A stretch of DNA of 64,000 nucleotides. Origin: Mucilaginibacter frigoritolerans. GTDB taxonomy: Bacteria; Bacteroidota; Bacteroidia; Sphingobacteriales; Sphingobacteriaceae. The stretch lies in contig NZ_VLLI01000002.1 of assembly GCF_007830615.1 (NCBI RefSeq), positions 310,001 to 374,000 on the forward strand. Reading direction: 5' to 3'. The stretch's first letter is position 1. Every line of letters begins with the position of its first letter. Shown here in pieces: positions 52,067 to 60,921 of this stretch. Under the pieces are notes generated by a model, which saw only the letters and a program-made list of their open reading frames with translations, was not told where the DNA came from and made no database searches. The position numbers and the translations under genes are program-made.

Positions 52067-53392
52067 CTAATCTTTTTTAGTAAACAGATGGGTAGTTCCT
52101 CCCTGAGTTACAGTGAAAGTTTTTTTAGTTGTATCAAATTGGAAAACAAGGCCATCATAAGCAAATTTATTACTTTCAATAGCTTCCAGCGGATATGCTA
52201 TCTGACCAATGCCTCGTACAAATAGTACGGTATTGTTTTTAGTAATAACAGCTTTTACCGGCGTTTGGGTACAGGTATACTTACCGGTATATTTATCAAG
52301 GTCGGCCGTATTTAAGGTAATTGTTTTAAACCCGGGGATTGTGAACGGGTAGTTAAAATAAATGTTTAATGCACCCATAACAACTTGATTAGTTGAATAC
52401 CTTACGCCATTAGATATATAGGCTATTGCAAGCTTGCCCTCCGGAAAATAGGTAAGCAAACTTAAAAACCCATCAATGCCACCGGTATGTCCAAAACCTT
52501 TTTTATCATCAAACGGAATTGAGATCATAGCCATACCGTAGTTGTCCTTCATTGTCTTCATCAACGTTAAATCAGCCTGGCTAATGAGTTTTCCGGTAAA
52601 GAGTGCATTTATAAATTTAACCAAGTCCGTTGGCGTGGATATGATGGCACCAGCACCGCCCGTAATACTTATATCCGTTTCGGGCATTTGCGTCCATTGC
52701 CCGGTATAATTATAAGAGGAGGCTTCATTTTTGGACGGGTTGGCTTTAGTGCCGCAATATGTGTCTGTCAGGCCTATTTTTGAGGTGATTCGTTTTTTCA
52801 ATTCTTCGGCATAACTTTTACCAGTTAGTTTTTCAATTATATAACCCAGCAGCACGAAATTGGTATTACTGTACTCGGCCTTTGTATTTGGTTCAAAATC
52901 GGATTTCTGTTTGGCAAAGATGGCCATCATTTCAACTTCCGACTTATGGGTGGTCATATAGGTGGTGTAAAGTGAGTCTTGTGTAAAATTATGAAGACCG
53001 CTACGATGATTAAGCATTTCTCCGATGGTAATCTTTTGGGCATTAGGAAGTTGTGGGAAATAACTGGCTAAAGGTGTTTTAAAACTAAGTTTACCTTCGT
53101 CTATAAGCTGAAAGATCATAACCGCGGTAAACATCTTACTGATAGAACCAATCCGGTATTTAGTTTTGATAGTGGCCGGTGTTTTTATATCTTTATTCAC
53201 CTGACTATAACCGATGGTGTTTTGATAGACCAACTTGCCGTTTGAAGCTATGGCAATACTACCCATGTTTTCATGATGCGCGTTCATTGCGACAAAAAAA
53301 CTATCTAACTTACCTTTGTTGAATGTTTGAGCATGGGTACAACTTTGTAAAATAAGGAGCAAGAATAAAAGATAAGGTCTTTTTTTAGCCAT
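52067..53392 (-). CDS. Serine hydrolase of the beta-lactamase class C/PBP4-like family
   Basis: A 441-residue exported protein: the leader ends in a lipobox-like LLILQSC. The beta-lactamase fold (residues about 30-340) has the active-site SxxK as SISK (in YRIGSISKMFTAV), the YxN motif as YSN (in KAEYSNTNFVLLGYI) and a third HTG motif (FGHTGGIDGF), as in penicillin-binding-like esterases. The C-terminal 90 residues form a small beta barrel. It may be a D-aminopeptidase, esterase or low-activity carboxypeptidase; beta-lactam hydrolysis cannot be assumed. A TATCTTTA element at 53411-53418 is a near -7 match. It stands alone. Confidence 0.88.
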   Translation of the reverse strand: MAKKRPYLLFLLLILQSCTHAQTFNKGKLDSFFVAMNAHHENMGSIAIASNGKLVYQNTIGYSQVNKDIKTPATIKTKYRIGSISKMFTAVMIFQLIDEGKLSFKTPLASYFPQLPNAQKITIGEMLNHRSGLHNFTQDSLYTTYMTTHKSEVEMMAIFAKQKSDFEPNTKAEYSNTNFVLLGYIIEKLTGKSYAEELKKRITSKIGLTDTYCGTKANPSKNEASSYNYTGQWTQMPETDISITGGAGAIISTPTDLVKFINALFTGKLISQADLTLMKTMKDNYGMAMISIPFDDKKGFGHTGGIDGFLSLLTYFPEGKLAIAYISNGVRYSTNQVVMGALNIYFNYPFTIPGFKTITLNTADLDKYTGKYTCTQTPVKAVITKNNTVLFVRGIGQIAYPLEAIESNKFAYDGLVFQFDTTKKTFTVTQGGTTHLFTKKD

Positions 53393-53439
53393 TGCTGTAA
53401 TGTTTAGAAGATAAAGATAGGATTTAATTTATTAGGTCT

Positions 53440-53505
53440 TAAACTGGTCGAGTTTTGCAATCTCGGCCTAAAATACATTAAGCGTGCAGCTTAACAGCGC
53501 CTGGT
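53440..53505. repeat. Interspersed 100-bp repeat, copy 4 (partial)
   Basis: AAACTGGTCGAGTTTTGCAA, then CTCGGCCTAAAATACATTAA and GCGTGCAGCTTAACAGCG follow the start of copy 3 and then diverge. Only the first 60 or so bases are present. Confidence 0.6.
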
Positions 53506-53719
53506 CAATTAGCGCACCGTCTCCAAATAGTGTCTAACTTTTGGGGTCAGTGCAAAGCGAGGGACACTATTTTTCCGCTTTAGCGCAAAACACTCGCTAA
53601 AACGAATTTTTTGACCTGCTGTCCGTAGATTATATCTACGGATTCGCGATGCTTGTAGCCCGCCTGCCCATTGATTGATATTTAAATATAAGTATGCTTT
53701 GATTTTTGTAGCTTTAGAT
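53506..53719. promoter_or_regulatory. Leader region of the AraC gene with two small inverted repeats
   Basis: TTTAGCG/CGCTAAA (53579-53601) and TCCGTAGAT/ATCTACGGA (53622-53642, 3-base loop) lie 80-140 bases upstream of the AraC start. TAGCTTTA at 53709-53716 resembles the -7 element with one mismatch. No gene is present. Confidence 0.4.
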
Positions 53720-54592
53720 ATGGAAAAAATCTATTTTTCACATAATCTAAAAAAAGTCCCATATCAAATTAACGCACGACGTTATGAATCATCTGGTAAA
53801 AACGTAAAAGTGCCTTATAGCCGGAATGATTTTTTTAAAATTTGGCTCATCGAAAATAAATGTAAATTATACTTTAACGATCAAGAGTTTGATTGTGACA
53901 AACCCGCGCTTTTTTTTGCGCATCCATCAGCTACATACGCTTATGACAGTCTGAAATCTATGAGATCGGGATATTGGTGTGTATTTACCCAGGATTTTCT
54001 TAATGCTAATGAAAGCGTTGGCAAAGTATTACCTTCTGCCCTTTTTGGAACCATTGGAACGAATGTCTTTTTTCCGGAAAAGGAACAAATACAATTTATC
54101 AGGCAGTTATTTGATAATTTAATTGCTGAAATTAATTCTTCATTTTTATTTAAAGATGAAATAGCGCGTCATTATATCAGTTTGCTGATTTATGAAGGAT
54201 TGAAAATTAAAAGCGATGCTATTAAGCTTCAGCCTAACGGAGCTAATGCCCGTATTGTTCATCTCTTTTTTGATTTACTCGAAAAACAATTTCCAATTCA
54301 ATCACCACAAGAGCCGATCTGCTTAAAAAAACCGGGTGATTATTCATCTAAACTATTTGTTCACGTAAACCATTTAAATTCAGCTGTAAAAAGCCTTACC
54401 GGAAAGCCCACGTCCAGCCATATTGCAGATAGATTACTTAGTGAAGCCAAAGCTTTGCTTAAACATAGTAATTGGAGCATTGCAGATATTGCTTATGGAC
54501 TTGGATTCAATTATGCAAACCATTTTAACACCTTCTTTAAAAAACACACGGCCCTTACTCCGGCTACTTTTCGACAGCGTAATATTATTTGA
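53720..54592 (+). CDS. AraC family transcriptional regulator
   Basis: A 290-residue protein. The N-terminal part is a cupin-like sensor (FKIWLIENKCKLYFNDQEFDCDKPALFFAHP). The C-terminal 90 residues are two helix-turn-helix motifs: first HVNHLNSAVKSLTGKPTSSHI, second WSIADIAYGLGFNYANHFNTFFKKHTALTPATFRQ, the classical AraC signature. Such proteins usually activate a nearby gene when they bind a small molecule. The ATG at 53720 is preferred over one at 53675, because the sensor then begins in the family position. The next gene, an MBL-fold hydrolase, begins 91 bases later on the same strand and is the natural target. Confidence 0.88.
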   Translation: MEKIYFSHNLKKVPYQINARRYESSGKNVKVPYSRNDFFKIWLIENKCKLYFNDQEFDCDKPALFFAHPSATYAYDSLKSMRSGYWCVFTQDFLNANESVGKVLPSALFGTIGTNVFFPEKEQIQFIRQLFDNLIAEINSSFLFKDEIARHYISLLIYEGLKIKSDAIKLQPNGANARIVHLFFDLLEKQFPIQSPQEPICLKKPGDYSSKLFVHVNHLNSAVKSLTGKPTSSHIADRLLSEAKALLKHSNWSIADIAYGLGFNYANHFNTFFKKHTALTPATFRQRNII

Positions 54593-54683
54593 TTTTTGTA
54601 TTTTTTTCTTTGCCCGGGGTACAATCATCCCCATCCTATACTTCTACTTTTATTCACCAAAACGAATTAAATGTAGTAAACCT

Positions 54684-55583
54684 ATGACACAAGAAAATGA
54701 CAATTCAACCAACGTATTGAATTATGAAGTATTTACTTCAAGCCGCCCTGGTTTAAATCGCGATCCTAATACTCCTCCGGGTTTGGATGACCTTAAATGG
54801 GTACCTAATAGCGCTACACTCATTTATGGTAAAACCGATGCAGTATTAGTAGATGTATTTCTGGCCATTGACCATTCAAAGGCATTGGCAGATTCTATCG
54901 CTGCTACAGGCAAGAACCTCAAGTACATTTACATCACTCATCCTCATGGTGACCATTTTTATGGTCTTCAATTATTGCTTGACCGTTTTCCAGACGCAAA
55001 GGCTATAGCTACTAAAGATACCGCGGAAGACTGCCTTGAACAGGTACAGCCGGCAGTTATAGAAGGGTTTTGGGTTCCCAGATATCCAGGGCAAATACCT
55101 GAAAAACTAGTAGTGCCCACTGCATTGTCAAGCGATGAATTTGAATTGGAAGGACAGAAATTGATTGTTATCCATACCGGGTTTTCTGATACGCATAATA
55201 CAACCAGTCTTTACGTGCCATCAATCGGACTAATTGCAGCTGGAGATGTTGCTTATAATGGGGTACATCAATATTTAGCTGAAACAACAACAGAAACCAG
55301 AAAGGAGTGGATAAACGCGATTGACAAGCTGATTGCCCTTAATCCCAAATCTGTAGTTGCCGGACATAAAGTACCATCCAATACTGACGATCCCGGTATT
55401 TTAATCACCACAAAAAAATATATAGAAGATTTTGAACGGTTGAATAGTGAAACTTCGACTACTCTTGAGCTGTATAATGGAATGTTGGAGCTTTATTCAG
55501 ATCGCCTAAATCCGGGCTCACTTTGGGGTGGAGCTCTTGCTGCTAAAAAAGCAAACGAAGTTTCCCCGAAGACCGGCAAATAA
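54684..55583 (+). CDS. MBL-fold metallo-hydrolase
   Basis: A 299-residue cytoplasmic protein of the metallo-beta-lactamase fold. The metal motif HxHxDH is HPHGDH (in YITHPHGDHFYG), a later Asp is in GLIAAGDVAYNGVHQY, and a final His is in SVVAGHKVP. The layout resembles Bacteroidetes/Proteobacteria hydrolases with two zinc ions, such as lactonase-like or quorum-quenching-like enzymes; the substrate is unknown. The ATG at 54684 is used since the longer frame overlaps the AraC gene. It is bounded by a strong terminator at 55631 and may be under AraC control. Confidence 0.9.
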   Translation: MTQENDNSTNVLNYEVFTSSRPGLNRDPNTPPGLDDLKWVPNSATLIYGKTDAVLVDVFLAIDHSKALADSIAATGKNLKYIYITHPHGDHFYGLQLLLDRFPDAKAIATKDTAEDCLEQVQPAVIEGFWVPRYPGQIPEKLVVPTALSSDEFELEGQKLIVIHTGFSDTHNTTSLYVPSIGLIAAGDVAYNGVHQYLAETTTETRKEWINAIDKLIALNPKSVVAGHKVPSNTDDPGILITTKKYIEDFERLNSETSTTLELYNGMLELYSDRLNPGSLWGGALAAKKANEVSPKTGK

Positions 55584-56056
55584 CATAAAATATAAAGTGT
55601 GTGGGTTTGACATCCCCCCGCTCATTAAACAAAAAGCCCTCAGAATATTTTGAGGGCTTTTTATGCTATATGGTTTATAAAACAGCAGCAATAATACCGG
55701 GGTGACAAAAAAGGCAGGAGTGTCCCACTGATTACGAAGTTTCATTTTTATACCGCCGTGGGACAAAATCTTCCGAAAATCCGCAATTTTTAGCCCATGT
55801 TAGCCCAGCTTGTCCCACGCGCCTTATTTAAGTTGTTGATTTATAGCGATAGTCTGTTTTAGCTCCTCATGGGTATTTTTTGTCCCGTGTTTTTTGTGGG
55901 ACAACGCTTGTTCTTGTTATGCTGATGAAAGAAGCATCTTCTTCACCGTATATGTGGGCGGATTGCCGGGCGAAGACTTATTAGTTGAAGAAGATCCTTC
56001 TCCGCCATACTGGCGGAGAAGTGATTACAAGAGGAGGCTATAGGATTAGATTGATT
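55584..56056. other. Non-coding region with a terminator and GTCCCAC motifs
   Basis: No gene is supported in these 473 bases. Besides the terminator at 55631-55662, five GTCCCAC-type motifs in both orientations lie between 55722 and 55902 (GTCCCAC at 55722 and 55812, GTGGGAC at 55758 and 55896, GTCCCGTG at 55882). CTTCTCCGCC/GGCGGAGAAG (55997-56021) is a perfect 10-bp hairpin. Confidence 0.55.
55631..55662. terminator. Bidirectional terminator after the MBL hydrolase
   Basis: AAAAAGCCCTCA (55631-55642) and TGAGGGCTTTTT (55651-55662) form a perfect 12-bp stem with an 8-base loop, 48 bases after the stop. Confidence 0.88.
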
Positions 56057-57673
56057 TCAGGCGTTATCCTCAAGCGGCAGGGTGAACCAAAAAGTACTGC
56101 CGGTACCCAACATGGTATCAACCCCTATTTCGCCTCCATGTTTTTTGATAATGTCGGCGCCTATGTAAAGTCCCAGCCCCAGTCCCGAAAACTGTACGCC
56201 GCTATAGTCGGCGCGGTAATAGCGGTCAAACAGGTGGGGTAGCTTCTCGGCCGCAATACCCGGGCCGCTATCTTTAACCGAAACTTTTGCCCAACTATCT
56301 AATTGCTCAATGCTAATTTCAATATATTTTGAATCGGGGGCATATTTAATGGCATTGTTAATGATGTTTACCACTACCTGGTCTATCCGCAGTTCATCAG
56401 CATAAATTTTCAGGGAAAGATCGCCGTTTAGTCTTATCTCATGATGCCCCGTAGCGCGGATGAGCTGGCAGCAATCGTTAATCATATCAGCAAGTACAAA
56501 CGTTGTTTTGCGCAAGGTGAGTTGCCCCTGTGCAATGCGGTTTACATTAAGCAAATCGTTTACCAGGTTGCTTAATTTTTCGAGGCTTTTATTGGCCTGG
56601 TCTATAAGCTTTGACAGCATGGGGGAGGATGGGTCATTTTTAATCCGGTTGAGCAGCTGGATAGACGCTTTTAAACTGGTAATGGGTGTTTTTAATTCAT
56701 GACTGGCAATGCTGATAAATTCGTCTTTTTGTTTCATCAGCTTGCGCCTGTTGGTAACATCCATAAAAGTGGCTATACCTCCGGTTACTTCCCCCTTGGC
56801 ATTAACAATGGGCGCGGCATTTATGGAGATATAAAAAACTTCCTGGCGGGGTATTTTGATGCCAATCTCCTGATCATGCGCAGCCAAGCCCGTTTTGAGA
56901 GCAATGGTCATGGGGTGCTCTTCATCTGGCAACAGTGTTCCATCCAAACGGAGGTTTTTCCATTTGGCATCGTTGTAAGATCGCTCGGTTATATCCAAAT
57001 CAGGAAGACCGAAAATTTTCTGTGCCATTTGGTTGATGTAAACCAATTTGCCTTTTACATCAACAATAGACACACCCTCGGCCATGGTATCCAGTATCCC
57101 TTTTAGGCGTTTTTCGCTGGCCGCCAGTAAGTCGGTCGTTTTTTGCTGACGCTCGGCTTTTTCAAGGTTAGAAAGACGTAGTTCTACCTGGTCCATCACT
57201 ACACTTGCCAGGCTTTGTAAAATTTCTTTTTGGTGCGGGCTTAAAGTACGGGGTTGGGTATCAACCAGGCACACGGTGCCAATAATATGATCATCGGGTG
57301 TAATGATAGGAGCACCTGCATAAAAACGTAAACCAAATTCGCCGTGTACATAGGGGTGCTTATTAAAAACCGGATCGTAAAGCGCATCTTCAACAACCAT
57401 TATTTGGGGCTCCAATACAGATAATGCACAAACGCTCTCACCCCGGTTTACCAGCACAATGCCATCAATCCCGATGCTGGCTTTAACAAATTCATATTCG
57501 GCATCTAAAAATGAAATATGTGCAATAGGTACCCTGAAAATGGTTATCGCTAACTTTACAATATTGTCAAAATCCTTTTCGGTGGGCGTATTTAAAATGT
57601 GGTATTTTTTTAACGCTTCCACCCGTTCACTGTCATTGGGAGGGATGATGTTAAAGCTGTAAGTATTCTTCAT
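56057..57673 (-). CDS. GAF-PAS sensor histidine kinase
   Basis: A 538-residue cytoplasmic sensor kinase. Residues about 20-165 form a GAF domain (with FRVPIAHISFLDAEYEFVKA and the GFRFYAGAPI-like FGLRFYAGAPIITPDDHIIG). A PAS domain follows (about 190-300, GILDTMAEGVSIVDVKGKLV). The kinase core has the H box FISIASHELKTPITSLKASI, an N box (VVINIINNAIKYAPDS), G1 (VKDSGPGIAAEKLPHLFDRYYR) and G2 (GLGLGLYIGADIIKKHGG). The signal is unknown and no response regulator is adjacent. The ATG at 57673 is used because the -7 element TATATTTG at 57693-57700 lies inside the longer frame. Confidence 0.92.
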   Translation of the reverse strand: MKNTYSFNIIPPNDSERVEALKKYHILNTPTEKDFDNIVKLAITIFRVPIAHISFLDAEYEFVKASIGIDGIVLVNRGESVCALSVLEPQIMVVEDALYDPVFNKHPYVHGEFGLRFYAGAPIITPDDHIIGTVCLVDTQPRTLSPHQKEILQSLASVVMDQVELRLSNLEKAERQQKTTDLLAASEKRLKGILDTMAEGVSIVDVKGKLVYINQMAQKIFGLPDLDITERSYNDAKWKNLRLDGTLLPDEEHPMTIALKTGLAAHDQEIGIKIPRQEVFYISINAAPIVNAKGEVTGGIATFMDVTNRRKLMKQKDEFISIASHELKTPITSLKASIQLLNRIKNDPSSPMLSKLIDQANKSLEKLSNLVNDLLNVNRIAQGQLTLRKTTFVLADMINDCCQLIRATGHHEIRLNGDLSLKIYADELRIDQVVVNIINNAIKYAPDSKYIEISIEQLDSWAKVSVKDSGPGIAAEKLPHLFDRYYRADYSGVQFSGLGLGLYIGADIIKKHGGEIGVDTMLGTGSTFWFTLPLEDNA

Positions 57674-57692
57674 AAACAGTGACTGGCTATTA

Positions 57693-57726
57693 CAAATATA
57701 CTTTTTTAACACATTGGCTAAAACAA
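57693..57726 (-). promoter_or_regulatory. Candidate promoter of the GAF-PAS kinase
   Basis: On the minus strand, TTG (57724-57726) and TATATTTG (57693-57700) are separated by 23 bases. The -7 match is exact and the leader to the ATG at 57673 would be about 15 bases. Confidence 0.6.
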
Positions 57727-57812
57727 AGTTGGTATAAAAAATTAATGATTAATTAAACATAGATTGTTTAGAGAAAAATTTAAGCGCAAATGATAAATAA
57801 AAAAACACCAGA

Positions 57813-59309
57813 TTAAAAGGGCATTTTATGCACCCAATGCATGGTCTCTTTTAAATCGGTATACAGCTTTTTAAACACCTGGAAGTTTTGGTTATAGATT
57901 TGGTGGTTACCTGAATTGGGAATAATATTTTCGGTTTGGCCATTAACCACCGATTGCTTGGGCGATGGTAAGTTAAGGGCATCCATCGCTAAAAAAACAG
58001 CACCGATGGCGGATGCATCTTCCTGCTGCACAATGGCCAGTTCTTTGCCGGTAATGTCAGCCAGTATTTGCGTCCATACGGTTGAGGTTATAAAACCGCC
58101 GCTGATATTTAACTGACGTATTGGGGAGGACGATTGCTCCAATGTTTGTAATACATTGTTCAGTGCAAAGCAAATGCCCTCCAATCCTGCCCTTAAAAAA
58201 TGGGCCTGGGTGTGCTGTTGTTTAATGTTGAAATATACGCCACAACTTTTGGTATCCCACAGTGGGGCGCGTTCGCCATACAAGTAAGGTAAAAAAATCA
58301 AACCTTCGCTTCCCGCGGTAACACTATTTATTTTCTCAAAAACCGCCTCGTAATCGGCGGGCCCCGCTTGTTTTTTATCTAGAAAGCTTTTTATTAGCCA
58401 GTTCAGCACAATGCCACCATTATTGATGGCCCCGCCGCAAACAAAAGTTTTTTCGTTAAGCAGGTAATTAAAAATCATGGCCCCAAAATCATATACCGGT
58501 TGCGGACTGGTTATCCGTACCGCGCCACTGGTGCCTATGGTTAATGAGGCGGTATCCGGCGTATTTACAAAACTCCCGAGGTTGGCGCAACAACCATCAC
58601 TGGCCCCAATTACAAAGATGGTCTCTGAGGGTAGATTCAGTTTTTCTGATACAGTGTTACTTAAGCCGGATCTTTTATAGGTGGTGTTAACAGGAACAGA
58701 AAGTTTTTCAGTTGTAATACCGGCCAAACTACAAGCTTCCGGATTCCATTTTAGGTTGATGATATCAAAAAGCCCGGTTGCCGCTGCATTTGCATAATCA
58801 ATTTCAAAAACCCCAAACAGGTTATACCAGATATATTCTTTTATACCGATAAACTTATCGGCATTGTTAAAAAGCGTTGTTTCATTTTCGCGCAGCCAGA
58901 TAAGTTTGCACAGCGGCGTCATCGCATGGATGGGAGTGCCGGAGGTTTTATAAATTTCTGGCCCCTGATCGGAATTGCGTAGTTTTTCGGCTATGTCTTC
59001 GCTTCTTGCATCGGCCCAGGTAATCATATCTGCAAGGGCTTTTCCATTGCTGTCAACCGGAATAACACTATGCATGGCACTGCTCAGGCTAATTGCGTGC
59101 GGGGCCTTGCCTGTCTTTTTCACCATATCATTAATGCAGTTGATAAAAGCATCCAGGATCAATGCCGGGTCTTGTTCGCTGTAGCCCGGCTTGGGGCTTT
59201 TAACCGGATAGTAATGTTGTGTTACGTCGAAAGCCTCTCCGTTAAAATCAACAGCTACAGCTTTGGTACTACCGGTGCCAATATCAACCCCTAAAATGTA
59301 TGATTGCAT
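57813..59309 (-). CDS. Gluconokinase (FGGY family)
   Basis: A 498-residue sugar kinase. The ATP-binding start is GVDIGTGSTKAVAVD (residues 7-21), the substrate region has MITWADARSEDIA, and the second half carries GASDGCCANLGS, LTIGTSGAVR, FVCGGAINNGG and GLEGICFAL. This wording fits bacterial FGGY gluconokinases, which phosphorylate D-gluconate to 6-phosphogluconate; other FGGY sugars cannot be excluded. It is cytoplasmic and of normal length. No gluconate permease is next to it. A FadR/GntR-type regulator at 60922 is the nearest possible controller. Two perfect hairpins lie just upstream of it. Confidence 0.85.
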   Translation of the reverse strand: MQSYILGVDIGTGSTKAVAVDFNGEAFDVTQHYYPVKSPKPGYSEQDPALILDAFINCINDMVKKTGKAPHAISLSSAMHSVIPVDSNGKALADMITWADARSEDIAEKLRNSDQGPEIYKTSGTPIHAMTPLCKLIWLRENETTLFNNADKFIGIKEYIWYNLFGVFEIDYANAAATGLFDIINLKWNPEACSLAGITTEKLSVPVNTTYKRSGLSNTVSEKLNLPSETIFVIGASDGCCANLGSFVNTPDTASLTIGTSGAVRITSPQPVYDFGAMIFNYLLNEKTFVCGGAINNGGIVLNWLIKSFLDKKQAGPADYEAVFEKINSVTAGSEGLIFLPYLYGERAPLWDTKSCGVYFNIKQQHTQAHFLRAGLEGICFALNNVLQTLEQSSSPIRQLNISGGFITSTVWTQILADITGKELAIVQQEDASAIGAVFLAMDALNLPSPKQSVVNGQTENIIPNSGNHQIYNQNFQVFKKLYTDLKETMHWVHKMPF

Positions 59310-59393
59310 TATTTGTGTGTTTACCCGACTAATTTATGTTTTTATAGATAAACAAAGGGCAAAAGCAGCCAATAAAAGGAATGGTTTAGTTTG

Positions 59394-59417
59394 AATATTG
59401 CCAAGGATGGCAATATT
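59394..59417. repeat. Perfect inverted repeat upstream of gluconokinase
   Basis: AATATTGCCA and TGGCAATATT form a 10-bp stem around AGGA. It lies 84 bases upstream of the gluconokinase ATG and could be an operator. Confidence 0.6.
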
Positions 59418-59427
59418 ATTTAATAAC

Positions 59428-59468
59428 AATAATTCATTCAACGCCTTTTAATGGTTGAATGAATTATT
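59428..59468. terminator. 15-bp perfect hairpin after the YtxH-like gene
   Basis: AATAATTCATTCAAC (59428-59442) and GTTGAATGAATTATT (59454-59468) are exact complements around an 11-base loop. It starts 27 bases after the stop at 59495 and may end that transcript, although the T run is only weak. Confidence 0.6.
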
Positions 59469-59494
59469 GCTTCGGTAAATACCGTTTTATTTTA

Positions 59495-59695
59495 TTAGTA
59501 GCGTGTTTCTGGTTGAATGGTTTGTTTTACCTGCTCAATGGTCTCTTCAGCAAATTTCTTTGCCTGGTCAAACCACTCGGGCGCTTTCTCGGTAACATCA
59601 TCCAGAATAGAGCGGCCATTTGGTCCTTTTTTGGTAATGTAATTAATGCCGTATCCAACAGCCACACCAACTACTATAAATCTTAATAAGCCCAT
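59495..59695 (-). CDS. Small YtxH-like protein
   Basis: A 66-residue protein with one N-terminal membrane helix (MGLLRFIVVGVAVGYGINYI) followed by a charged helix (DVTEKAPEWFDQAKKFAEETIEQVKQTI). A glycine-rich membrane anchor and an amphipathic tail are the features of YtxH-type stress proteins, but members this small cannot be assigned with certainty. It lies between the phosphoesterase gene (94 bases upstream) and gluconokinase, on the same strand, with a strong hairpin after it. It is probably its own transcript. Confidence 0.65.
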   Translation of the reverse strand: MGLLRFIVVGVAVGYGINYITKKGPNGRSILDDVTEKAPEWFDQAKKFAEETIEQVKQTIQPETRY

Positions 59696-59788
59696 ATTTT
59701 ATTTTTTTAATTTAACGGCAATAGTTAAATATTGTTTTTAAGGGTTTGATAAATATGGGTTTAAGATGTTACAGCTAATGTTGATTTA

Positions 59789-60694
59789 TTAGTAATTTAT
59801 ATAATGCTCATCGAAGCTACCATCGGCATAAAAATCAATTAAGCCGTAGCCTGGTGCTGTTTCGCGTTTGTTGCCTTCCCACCACGAACCGCTAACTGCT
59901 CCATTACAAATGTAGGTTACGTTGTTATAAACTACTTTGTCGCGCAAATGGATGTGGCCGCTTAAGCATAGTTTTACATTAGGGTATTTATAAAATAAGC
60001 TGATAATCTTGTTGGTATCGGTATGCATGTCGCCGCCCAGTATTTCCCATTTATTGGAGCCGGTGTCATTGTCATCAACCATTAATGTTGCCGAAAGAAT
60101 AGGAATGTGCGACATTACACAAACCGGCATATCTGCCGGGGTCAACTTTAGCTCATTTTCAAGCCAGCTTAACTGCACATCTCCTAATTTGCCAATGTAC
60201 CAGGTGTTATCAAAATCAAGATGAACGCTATCCAGCAAAATAAATTTCCAGCCGTTTTTAGTAAAACTGTAATAAGGCGATGATAACTCTAACTGGCCCA
60301 GTGAGAATTGCTTGCCGTATAAAGTTTGCCCCTTATCGTTTTCGTTCCACCATACATCGTGATTGCCTAATATATAATGCATGGGCAGGCTGCATTCCGC
60401 TTTTATAATAGAATGCCATAGTTTCCATTCGGTGTTAATGGTATCTATGTTTTCTTTGTTCATGTCAAATACAATATCGCCGCCATTCAATATCATATCC
60501 ACACCAGGTTGCTGCTGTACGTGGTGTAAGCATTTGGCAAAACGCGCCGGGGCATCCCACTTATCTTTTAAATGGATATCGGTTAAGTGTGCAACCCTCA
60601 AAACGGGCTTTTTTTCTGTTTGTAAACTTTTAAATGGCAGGGCGGGGATTAATGCTAAACCACCCAGGCCCTTAAGCAAGGATCTTCTTTCCAT
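59789..60694 (-). CDS. Exported metallophosphoesterase
   Basis: A 301-residue calcineurin-like phosphoesterase. The five motifs are seen in order: LTDIHL (D-x-H), GGDIVFD, GNHD (in YILGNHDVW), a histidine in CVMSHIPIL, and GHIHLRD. The N-terminus MERRSLLKGLGGLALIPALP has an RR-x-LLKG start like a Tat signal, so it may be exported folded. The two-metal site should hydrolyse phosphomonoesters or diesters; the natural substrate is unknown. The C-terminus is beta-rich (NGAVSGSWWEG). A TATTTTTG element at 60751-60758 may drive it. Confidence 0.9.
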   Translation of the reverse strand: MERRSLLKGLGGLALIPALPFKSLQTEKKPVLRVAHLTDIHLKDKWDAPARFAKCLHHVQQQPGVDMILNGGDIVFDMNKENIDTINTEWKLWHSIIKAECSLPMHYILGNHDVWWNENDKGQTLYGKQFSLGQLELSSPYYSFTKNGWKFILLDSVHLDFDNTWYIGKLGDVQLSWLENELKLTPADMPVCVMSHIPILSATLMVDDNDTGSNKWEILGGDMHTDTNKIISLFYKYPNVKLCLSGHIHLRDKVVYNNVTYICNGAVSGSWWEGNKRETAPGYGLIDFYADGSFDEHYINY

Positions 60695-60750
60695 ATCAAT
60701 ATAAATAACAGCTTTTTGGTTGTTATTGGGGTTTTCTTTTTAATTCACAG

Positions 60751-60758
60751 CAAAAATA
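60751..60758 (-). promoter_or_regulatory. Candidate -7 element of the metallophosphoesterase gene
   Basis: Minus-strand TATTTTTG matches TAnnTTTG, 56 bases before the ATG at 60694. No -33 element is obvious. Confidence 0.4.
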
Positions 60759-60921
60759 AACGGGTAATATAAAACAGGAATGATTTTTTCATAAATAATA
60801 GCACAAAATCATTGCGTTTTCCGTAAAAGGGTTAGCATGTAGTTAACAAATCATTAAGTTTTGAACAATTATTTTGATGCACTTTCACTTATGATAAAAT
60901 GCTGTATATTTAAATCGTCTG

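Noticed and set aside
52067..53392. Calling the serine hydrolase a class C beta-lactamase
   Set aside because: The SISK and YSN motifs are shared with esterases and DD-peptidases, and the third motif is HTG, not KTG, so resistance cannot be claimed.
54423..54683. Longer N-terminus of the MBL hydrolase
   Set aside because: It would overlap 170 bases of the AraC gene in another frame and adds no domain; the ATG at 54684 matches the domain start.
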